Shown here: in pieces, positions 55,421 to 64,000 of the stretch
Layout: each line of letters starts with the position of its first letter
How positions within the stretch are numbered: position 1 is the stretch's first letter
NCBI GenBank assembly: GCA_951640165.1
Contig: OX621252.1
Span: 2,822,501 to 2,886,500 of the forward strand
From: Pseudoips prasinana
Taxonomy: Eukaryota; Arthropoda; Insecta; Lepidoptera; Nolidae
Reading direction: 5' to 3'
Length of the DNA: 64,000 nt
Program-made: the position numbers and the translations under genes
Notes under the pieces: generated by a model
The model's database searches: none
What the model was told of the DNA's origin: nothing
What the model saw: only the letters and a program-made list of their open reading frames with translations

Positions 55421-55900
55421 CTTGACTGCGGTCTATCTGGCGGAAGACAACAAAAATTATTATGTAATGCACCACCAACTTACCTTCAATGGCAATATGA
55501 ATAATATCGTGAGATATTTGCATAGGTACGTTTGAAACCTATTAATGACGTGAATCACAAATAAGATGAGGCATTAATTATGAATATTTACCAAGATATT
55601 CTTTAGAAAACTAAAAAATATAAAATTCTAACCTCTCTTTCGGACAGATAATCGACAGATGTTGAGATGTCAATTTTGGTAAGGTAAAGTTTCCAACTGA
55701 TGTAAATCGATGATTGCAGTATAGTTAATTGTAATTGTCATTCGTATTAATGTTTGTATCAAATTGATATAGCCCATAATATAAATGTTTCTCAGAAGTT
55801 AATTTAATGTAAATAAATTTAGATCATCAAATAGCATTTGAACTTATCTGGTTGTTGAAATTTTTCATTAATTTTATCGAATAGCGTTCATTTTGGAGAA
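55421..55900. other. 5' flank of the small membrane-protein gene
   Basis: Likely 5' UTR and promoter of the minus-strand gene (for example around 55625-55660). No certain TATA box or initiator was identified. Confidence 0.35.
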
Positions 55901-55919
55901 CTACTCTATGCATTGAAAT

Positions 55920-56600
55920 GATGTTGCCTACGTTCATACCGGCTAGCAGGGACGGAAAGCGCTTAGTGGCGTAATCTCTGTTTTATTGGAACGAAGTTAT
56001 ATTTTTTATTAGTTATATTGGATGTAGTTGCACCTATAAACCTACTTGTTATGTTTATGTACTGGCAGTCCACACCGTTCGTGGAGCGACAGCGCGTGCG
56101 CGCTGCAATTTTTGGAACAAAGTTCCTTATCGCGCGTTGTGAAAGGGGGCTAGACGGAAAAATCTTACGAAAAGTTGTCACGACACTTTTTGCAGCTGTG
56201 TGGCGTGCGCATGTTTCTCTATCTGTCTCTCTCTCTCTCTTATAGAAAGCAAGCCAGATATTTTCATTTCTATTTCGTATTGAACAGTGTGGTGTCGCGA
56301 CGATTATTTTTGTTGAGTGTATACAGGTTTTTTGTACATAATAAATAATAAGAAATGACTTCATTCCGTCCGGGTGTCCCTTGACACCTCTCAAGTTTTT
56401 ATTGAAGTTATACTTCTTTTGGCGCGATGGAGAAAAATGATCAGAGTGAATTTTTACGATGCGCGCGCACACCGACACCAAAAAATTTAACAGCATGAAG
56501 TTAGTTCTAGGTGGTATGAGAGTGAATTTTTAAGATGCGCGCGCATCGTAAACATAACAGCATGACGTTAGTTCTAGGTTGTATGAAAATTGATAACTAT
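55920..56600. mobile_element. Decayed DNA-transposon-like sequence with repeated end motif
   Basis: The motif GATGCGCGCGCA followed within about 30 bases by ACAGCATGA(A/C)GTTAGTTCTAGG occurs twice in a row (56458-56513 and 56535-56582). Further left are AACAAAGTTCCTTATCGCGC and GAAAGGGGGCTAGACGGAAA, of a type common in lepidopteran elements. The 177-codon minus-strand frame here has no recognisable domain. Confidence 0.45.
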
Positions 56601-57410
56601 GTTCAAGTTGTATATTAAGAAGTATAACTTCTAACGCGTGTACATAAGTACACACAAGTTTTTTTAATTAATAATCTATCTTTCCTTTATCTTGAATCTA
56701 GGGTTACAAGGCAGTGAACGCAAAAAGTCATGGAAGCCTTCCTAGCTCGCAAAAATGACCCAACGCAGATTGTGCCGCGGTAGGTGGGGCTTAACAATTG
56801 TGCCGCGGACCCTTTTAGTTTGCGCACAAAAGGCATCAATGGCGGTCGTCTGACAGTTATTGGTTTCAGCGTATTTAATTTTCAAAAATGCCTTCCTGTG
56901 CTGTGTACTAGTGTATTAATAAATTTCATTTGCATAACAAGATTGTAGGAATGAGTTATTACGGATAAGCACATCGCTATATATTTTAAATTGATTAAAT
57001 ATGAAATCAATCAAATTCACTCAAAATATGTATATGGTTATGTTGTTATGTAAACGAATCAATCTATATTATTACGAAAATTATGACGAAATATTATTAT
57101 TTATTATAATATTTTTTTTTATAACATAACAATATTATAATATTACAAAATAATGGTAATGGTGGTATTAAAATAGCTTAATAGCTTGGTTTCTTCAGAT
57201 TTCCACTCGATCTAAAGCGAAGAGAACTATGGACGGAAGCTATGGACGACAAGGGTATGCTCGGTTCATTTCAGAAATGACTGTTTCTGTATCAAAAAAG
57301 GAATACACGAAGCTTAAAACAAATAAACGCTATTCCCCTTTTGTATGGTAAGATTATTTGTTTATAGGTATATGCATTATAAACAGGTAGGTACTTCTGT
57401 TTTATTATAT
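56600..57410. other. Intergenic DNA, no feature recognised
   Basis: AT-rich sequence; no gene or repeat recognised. Confidence 0.4.
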
Positions 57411-57416
57411 ATATAC

Positions 57417-57485
57417 AGGGTTACTTGTTAAACACCAACAGCCTCGCAGGACTAGGAAGCTAACACCATAAGCAACAACTAACTC
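57417..57485 (+). mobile_element. Solo end of the 27637-28801 element type
   Basis: TAAACACCAACAGCCTCGCA and GGACTAGGAAGC, then CATAAGCAACAACTAA match the inverted ends of 27637-28801. Confidence 0.45.
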
Positions 57486-57924
57486 ACAATGAACAATGCG
57501 AGCATTGGATCCGCGTAATAAAAAGAAAATTCAACTTTATTGCATCCACATAATGTTTACATTTGTATACCTTACGTTTGTATAACTTAAAATTAAACTT
57601 AGGCCCCAATTTGAAGTTGAGTAAGGTTCCAAGATTCTAATTTCAAGATAAAAGAGGAGATAGTATATTGCCTTGTGTGACACCAGTATGAAAGTCATGC
57701 CAGTTCGATGAGGACTCACCGACGTTAACCGACTCTGGGCACTCCCAAAGATAGGAAGAAAATCATTACAGTTCTTCATCAGAGACCATAAAATGGGAGA
57801 GAATAGGTAATAGGATTACGTGAAATACGGTATTAAAGCCATGTGAAAAGTGGATCAAAGCCATAGCGGTGATCATTGTAACCTCCATAATATAGCCAGG
57901 CACTTTAAGGAGTGCATTAATGTA

Positions 57925-58059
57925 CAGACGCCAGCACATCCAGCTACTCCAATCTGTCAAATTTCTTTTATAGATTTTCAACTTTATTACATAAGCATAA
58001 GGTTCACTTTCAATTGGGGAAATTTGACAGATTGGGGTAGCTTGATGTGCTGGCGTCTG
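57925..58059. mobile_element. Palindromic MITE, family P (copy 3)
   Basis: A 135-bp palindrome flanked by TA on both sides, with CAGACGCCAGCACATCCAGC at the left. It is the best-preserved copy here. Confidence 0.8.
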
Positions 58060-58120
58060 TACATACTATGGTCCGGTCTAAATCTAGATTGAAACGGGCT
58101 TGTCAAATACTTGATAAGTA

Positions 58121-58254
58121 CAGACGCCAGAACATCAAGCTACCCCAATCTGTCAAATTTCTCCAATTGAAAATTAACCTTATGCTTTTGTAATAAAGTT
58201 GAAAATCTATAAAATAATTTTGACAGATTGGGGTAGCTGGATGTGGTGGGATCT
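58121..58254. mobile_element. Palindromic MITE, family P (copy 4)
   Basis: Starts CAGACGCCAGAACATCAAGC after TA, only about 60 bases from copy 3. The right end is degraded (ATGTGGTGGGATCTA). Confidence 0.7.
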
Positions 58255-58259
58255 ATACA

Positions 58260-58857
58260 TAACCATTTTGTGTAATTGGGACTCAAGTATCTTGGAGAGG
58301 AAATGATGAATAGAAATAGGACTGTAATGGGCGGGAAGTGAGGGATTAGGGGAAACTCAGGGAGTCGACGGCAAGCTTAACGCCAGAAATTGTATGTTAC
58401 ATTGTTTTCCTCATGCCGCGCCGTAGAATTGTGCAAGAATTCTTAGAACATTAAGTTCAAGTTTGACTCATCATAATGATTTTTGCGTCGAGCGCTTTAT
58501 CTTCCGTACAATTCTAGGCATACTCAATTAGAGTTAAATGTCACGATGTCTAAGCCTAATGCACATTTTTGGTAAATAAAAATAATACCTTATAATAAAG
58601 CCATTTTTCTCATGCATGTCAATGGTTTCCCTTTTTATTTCAAAACATCAGGAAAGACGAGATTGAATGTCTTTTTAATTAAATGCGTTTCGTTTTTTTC
58701 GATAGGTAGAACTTGTCGAATATTTTTTCATGATGCAACGTCATTCAAAGTAATGTCAAGATATTAAAAATGTCAACTTGCTTTGTGGTGTCGTATTTGT
58801 GTGGTTAGATGTAATTTTAAAATAAAATATAAACTATTGACAATATAATGTGTGACA
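58260..58857. other. 5' flank of the kinesin gene
   Basis: Upstream of the ATG at 58858. It should contain the promoter and 5' UTR if no non-coding exon lies further upstream. No certain core promoter element was identified. Confidence 0.35.
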
Positions 58858-58904
58858 ATGGCTTCGGTGAAAGTGGCTGTAAGGGTTCGCCCATTCAATC
58901 AAAG
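58858..58904 (+). CDS. First coding exon of a kinesin-3 type motor (5' end only)
   Basis: It encodes MASVKVAVRVRPFNQ and two bases of the next codon, followed by donor GTCAGT. The sequence is the start of a kinesin motor domain (first beta strand, KVAVRVRPFN). The very short N terminus before KVAVRVRP is typical of kinesin-3 (KIF1A/unc-104, KIF13, KIF16B/Klp98A). The Asn-Gln after RPF does not decide between them. The P-loop and all later exons are outside the window, and the intron exceeds 5 kb. The ATG context GACAATGG is suitable for initiation. Confidence 0.75.
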
Positions 58905-61900
58905 GTCAGTTTAATATATGTTCAGGAAACTTGGAATCTCGCCCAATGTTTTGGGGGAGTTTTTGTATTGTACGAAACAAGGATGTTTCACGGACTTGTA
59001 CGTCTATTATCCAGATAATTGACTGTATTATGTTATTTAGTATACACTACGAGGCGATAAGAGATTCTGTCGACTCACAAATTGACATTCTATGTTAGTA
59101 AATTATGGTACTTTTTCATGGCTTTTGAAAGTGCAAAAAAGCAATGATGTCATGAGATGACAATGACTTTCACGGTTCAGTTGCATTTAGAGCACAAACT
59201 GTACCTCCGGTTTGCCGTTTAGATGAAAGTTGTCGAAAAATGTAAAAAAACTCAGTGACCTGAATAAAAAGATTAAAATTGCAGTATATTTTGTATATGA
59301 TTCTTTAAGATTTGTTTGTTTGTTTATATATCATCTGATGTAAACAATGATACATGGTTGAGAGATTATGTTTTCTATTGGGATTGTATTTGCAATTTCT
59401 TACTAGAATATTCCAATAATATTATTCTTTTTCAATATGGTCCCTTTGCATGACAGGAAATGATAAGTGAAAATGAGCTATACCTAATTTTCTAAATTAG
59501 GTGTGTTTAAAATGTGTCCTGTTATGGTTGGTTACATATTGAAGAGCTGAATGTGAAGTATTTTGCAAATTATTCTGATTATCAGATCAGTCTGATCAAC
59601 TTATCTGTTCATCAGATTCAGCAAGCCTCTTTATATCTAAAAGGCCTTGCTGCTTTCAATATGTCAATCTTCTTTTGCTCTCAACATGCAGTTAATAATC
59701 ATGTATGCAGAAGCTTCTAGAAGCAGTGTGTTTAAACTCTATTTATTCTGGAAATAGATCTGGGAGTTACTTAATTATCTAATCAATCTATGCCTTGAGT
59801 ACTAAGGAGGATTCAAAGTGTGCATATTCTCACAAAGGAAGCTTTGAAAATGTACATAATCTGAGCTTCTGGGCATTTTCTGTAGGGAATTTAAGATTTT
59901 AGTGACACCTACAATCATTATGTAGGTTTTCATTTGTCATTGAATTCTTCAAAGAGTTCACTTTTATTCACATCTTTTTTATGGCTGTTTTATTTCGAAA
60001 TATTTGTTACCTTTTAGCTTTAAAGTCTGCAATGCTATGCTGTAATTATATTAGATATTTGATCAGAAATGTGTACATAACTATAATTTTAAAATCCTTT
60101 ATAAGCTCAGTTACTTATGTGGCCAGAATCAGAATCAGATATATATCTAAAGAAGGCATGGATCTTTCAGTGTATCAGTCCGACTTCCACTTGTTGGTTT
60201 TTGTTATTTACCTACCTTTTAGTCAGCACATGTGGCTCAGTAGTAAAGGCCTTGCTACCACCTCTACACACTCTCGTTCGGGTTTAAATACTGGCTCAAG
60301 ACTAATATTTGTGTGATCCATAGTTATTTAAAGAACCTGGCTGGGCTTTGTGTGAATGAATTGCACATTTGTAAAATGTCAAGTGAAACTGGGATTTATT
60401 TATGGGAATGGGATATATTTTATTTAATAATATCTTATTTTTATGGATATACCACAATTTTGGTGTATGTCTTGTTGCACACCTACTGCTATTAGTTATT
60501 GTTCAGCTCCTATCCATCCTAAGGTTGTCTGGAAGAGATCCCTTTATGCGATAAGACCGCCCTTTGTACAACTTGTTTATGTAATATCCTATAAAATATG
60601 TATTCTTATGGTGTACAATAAAGAGTATTCTAATATATTGTGTGAATATGAAATATTTGAGGAACTAGAGTGGTGCTTGTTTTCTCTCTGCAGCCTCCTT
60701 TATAAACTATGACTCTAATGGAAGTTAAAATTTACTTTATAATAAACAGATTTAACAGTTAGGGTAACTGTACTGTTATTATAGCAGTACATGCATACAT
60801 TAGACACACTGCTTGAACCAGATTAGATTATTTAACATAATCACAGTTTAAAAACATTGAACTTTTTTACCTGACATTAGAATAAAAGAAAATTTATACG
60901 GGCTCATTCTGAATGTATTCCCTTTAGATTAATAAATTATTCAAATCAATTTACAAATTAGAGCAAAATTATGTAAAATACTTACAAAAAGAACTTATTT
61001 TAAAGTCAGTTAATTTTGTTTTGTTATTTGTGATCACTCAAAGACTATAAGCAAATTGAATGAGTGACTGTTGTATTTCCGGGTGTTTACGTCATCAGGA
61101 ATATTTTTGCTCATATTTAGCAACTAGCTTTTGTCAAGCTTCTGAATCACTTGCTGTTTAAGTTGTGTTATCCATATATCTTTCAGCAGCTTTATCATAA
61201 TATTAATAGCAATATTTTAATATATATGTTTCCATATTTTTTTGATACAAGACTTATAGTAATACTGGGAATTATAATTAAAACAAAAAACTAAAGGAAA
61301 AATAAAAATATAGGAATGATTTTCATGTGAATTATTTTCAGCACTTTATTCATTATTTGGAATTTGGAACTTCCTTATAATTGTATCATTATGTGTATCA
61401 ATGAAAGTAATTATTACATGACAATACACTCACCAGCAAAAAATTACAGGTTGAGGTCGAGGTGAAAGGCAAGTTCATGGATGTTAACAGATATGTATAG
61501 AAATAAATATTGAATATATTGTCAAATTTTTCTATGCCATTGTCAAGTTTTGAAGGGGACGGTTGGCCTCTAACCTGCTGTGAAAACACCACACCTCCAT
61601 AGGGAATTAGGCACCAAGTTGGTTTGACAAGGTCTCAGATTTTAATAGGCTTCTGACTAACTGTAATAGTTGGCATAGAGGTGGACCCACCAAACTGTTT
61701 ACTACTTGACAGATAGGGAACTTGTTGATCATTCAGAAAGGTTGCATTGTCAATGTCATTCTTTGTCAGTCATTATCAAGTATGTATTTATAATCAGTTG
61801 GATCCCACTCCTTCTCTCTTCTAATCGTACATGAACGCAAACTGACACACCCCTAGGGAGAGAGAGAAAGATGCTGGCTTTTCTGCTGAGTACTGGATGG

Positions 61901-62310
61901 ACATCTGCAACATCTGTCTTTGAAAATATTTCTTGTTAGAAAAGTCGCAATAACATTTTATGGTAAAACCTGGGAATGAAACCTGTGAGCTCATAATTAC
62001 GAAAGTCTACTAAAAAAAAAGGCAGACAGCACAGTAGTGTTGTAAAAAGCGTGTTCTTTGTATATACATTACATGCGTAATAATCTTAAGTCTAATGATT
62101 TTACTGACCTTTGCCATTAGTTATTTATTCGTTGACATTTCTTTAGGAATATATAATTTTATTTAAGAATATGATTTCCTTAAATGCCCGTGCATTCGAA
62201 TTTATAGTCTACTCATTGTCTAATAATAGTATTTAGCAACAGAGCATACACAAATTACTGCATCGAAATAGTAGTAGGTAGCATTCCAAAGGTCACAAAC
62301 AAAATGACGC
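58905..62310. other. First intron of the kinesin gene, mostly featureless
   Basis: AT-rich. The open frames up to 111 codons (59514-60712) lack any domain and lie in sequence rich in short repeats. A decayed tRNA-like SINE head (TGTGGCTCAGTAGTAAAGG, then TCGGGTTTAAATAC) is at 60225-60400. No kinesin exon encoding the P-loop (GxxxxGKS/T) was found. Confidence 0.45.
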
Positions 62311-62317
62311 AGCAAGC

Positions 62318-62480
62318 ACGCGTGGCACAGGAGTTAAGACGGTCGCCTCCACACTTCGTGTCTCGGGTTTGCTTCTCGCGCAGGACAACTATTTTTGTGT
62401 GATCCTTAAATAGTTGCTGAGTCTGGATGTACTTTGTGTTCGTACATTACATTTGTAAAATTGAATAGAGTTAATTTCCA
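62318..62480 (+). mobile_element. tRNA-derived SINE, family S3
   Basis: The head has GCGTGGCACAGGAGTTAAGA (A box) and TCGGGTTTGCTTC (decayed B box). The body has GCAGGACAACTATTTTTGTG, as in 37085-37265 and 60225-60400. Confidence 0.55.
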
Positions 62481-62989
62481 TAGTGCGGAAGTCTTTTAAA
62501 AAATAAGAACTATAAGAAATTATGAATAAAGAATAAGAAAATAAAAATGGTGGATTCAAATAAAATATAACGAAATATGTCTACCTGAATGGTGCAAAGA
62601 TAAAAAGTACTAAGGATTACGATGTATGAGCTTCCTGGGCAGTTGCATATTATATTTGCATGAAAGTTGTGCTTGGATATTCGGTCCTTGTTTACGAAAC
62701 TTATAGTTCCTTCCATTTTATAAAAAAAAAAACAAACGGAATGACATACATATTTTTGTAAAGCTCCGGATACACTAATTTTACCTACATTAAAACTAAT
62801 TACCGATTAATATTATGCATATTGCGTAATAATCTTGTTATTCATATACTTCCTATAAACAATTTAGAAAGGAATTGTTTTATTGCTCCATAGACGAATG
62901 CTACGAACTTAATGTATGATTTCCCTGCATGTAAGAGGAGTTATCTCAAGCAAACAACCTTGATACAGTAGTATTTTTATAACATATAA

Positions 62990-63349
62990 ACAACTACCTT
63001 TTGCCCGGGACTTCGTCCGCGTGGTAGCCAAAATCAGACATTGAAGAGGTTGAAACAAATAAATCACCCGCGTTAATTATCACAGCCCCTCCCCCGTAGG
63101 TGATAGAGTGATAATTTGTAGCCTATATTTTGACCCGACCTCTTAGTAATATTCATGCACAATTTGAAGTAAATCCATGCAGTATTTTTTGAGTTTATCC
63201 CGGACATACATACAGACAAACAGACAAAAGTTCTAAAAACTATTTTTTTTGGCTTCAATATCGATTTTAGGTCACGCCCCAAGTATCCTTTTTAAAAAAA
63301 TATTCAAAGTACAGTTTTGACTTTCCTACGATTTTATTATATGTACAGA
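62990..63349 (-). mobile_element. Non-autonomous Helitron, family 1, chimeric 3' end
   Basis: On the - strand it begins TCTGTACATATAATAAAATC and matches family 1 through the GTGATAGAGTGATAATTTG region to the CGCGGGTGATTTA position. It then continues into a different 3' end with hairpin CGCGGACGAAGTCCCGGG (the family 2 type) instead of the usual one. The final CTAG is not preserved. Confidence 0.6.
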
Positions 63350-63937
63350 TTAAATTTACTGGCTGACTGTTTGATTTTTTATTTTAACGGTTGAATACTA
63401 ACAAACTATGAAACATGTGACTAATTAAATCTTTTAAAGAATATAAATGCCAAGTTTGAAGTTGATCAGACCAAGAAACCACTTTGTTCCATATTAACTT
63501 TGCAACCCTTTTTCATCCTCTTAGGGGTTGAATTTCCAAATTCCTTTCATACGTCACTTAAGGAACAGTTGTGCAAAAATTCATGGACTAGACCCAGCGG
63601 TTTCAGCTGTGCGTTGATCGATCAGTCAGTCAGTTTGTTAGTATAACAAATTACGAAGTAAATTTACATTTTACGCGGCGTAAAAACATTACTAATCGGT
63701 TTTGGAGTGTGACAGACAAGCTGACAATAGTGCACCTCAGTCCGAGTAGCACCATTAAATTTCCCTTTATTACTGACCAAAAAATTGAGGTTATAGATTC
63801 AGCTATATATTTTTCCTTTTTTACGTATGTTACGCGATTTCTCCGTTGTTTATGAGTCGATTTTAATAATAATGTTTTACTTGACGGGAAATGAGTTTTC
63901 TTTCTAATATGTATAACCGATTTGAACAGAATTTGTT
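63350..63937. other. Kinesin intron, no feature recognised
   Basis: AT-rich sequence with a LINE- or Helitron-like scrap (GACCCAGCGGTTTCAGCTGT) near 63590. The 99-codon minus frame at 63651-63950 shows no family feature. Confidence 0.35.
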
Positions 63938-64000
63938 CAGACGCCAGCACATCAAGCTACCCCAATCTGTCAAATGTCCCGAATTGAAAGTGAACCTTAT
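63938..64000. mobile_element. Palindromic MITE, family P (copy 5), cut by window end
   Basis: Left half starting CAGACGCCAGCACATCAAGC; the window ends before the mirror half. Confidence 0.75.

Noticed and set aside
55963..56496. 177-codon minus-strand frame as a gene
   Set aside because: No domain, mixed composition, overlaps a transposon-like sequence with direct repeats, and has no splice or poly-A context.
59514..60712. Frames of 60-111 codons as further kinesin exons
   Set aside because: None shows kinesin motor motifs (P-loop, switch I or II) or usable flanking splice sites.

Overview
The window looks like nuclear DNA of a moth or butterfly (Lepidoptera). It has a long AT-rich, intron-rich gene whose exons are GC- and CpG-rich. 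The introns and intergenic DNA are packed with repeats of lepidopteran character: tRNA-headed SINEs, short Helitrons ending in a hairpin plus CTAG, 3' ends of RTE- and CR1/Jockey-type LINEs, a mariner, a Penelope fragment, and many palindromic MITEs. The species cannot be named from the sequence alone.

About 4.27-42.88 kb, + strand: one large gene, the insect orthologue of ACF1/BAZ1A (Acf), the large non-catalytic subunit of the ISWI remodellers ACF and CHRAC. I could chain 24 coding exons with consistent splice phases into one open frame of about 1,317 codons. In order they encode the segment after the WAC domain, a basic/charged coiled region, the DDT domain, WHIM1, a second coiled coil, the WHIM2/WSD motifs, two PHD fingers (two is the fly arrangement; human BAZ1A has one) and a C-terminal bromodomain. 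The WAC-domain exon(s) and the start codon are not recognisable and probably lie upstream of the window. The 3' UTR ends near a canonical AATAAA at 43,364.

About 52.61-55.42 kb, - strand: a two-exon gene for a 77-residue single-pass membrane protein that I cannot name. About 58.86 kb, + strand: the first coding exon of a kinesin-3 type motor whose remaining exons lie beyond the window. Everything else is repeats or DNA with no recognisable gene.

The most unusual structure is in Acf itself. Two different GC-rich exons (8,341-8,510 and 15,289-15,471) have each had their last 95-99 nt, their 5' splice site and the first 31-34 nt of intron amplified into tandem arrays of near-identical 128-130 bp units (12 and 8 full units). 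In the second array each added unit also has a pyrimidine-rich acceptor, so it forms an open, frame-preserving 102-nt potential cassette exon. Other notable structures are: a copy of the first visible exon's 3' splice site pasted next to the acceptor of a later exon; a 2.15-kb foldback element whose empty site survives in a duplicated neighbour; a mariner interrupted by a 635-bp element with an 8-bp target duplication; a Penelope fragment nested in a retrotransposed SINE-containing insertion; and tandem Helitrons.
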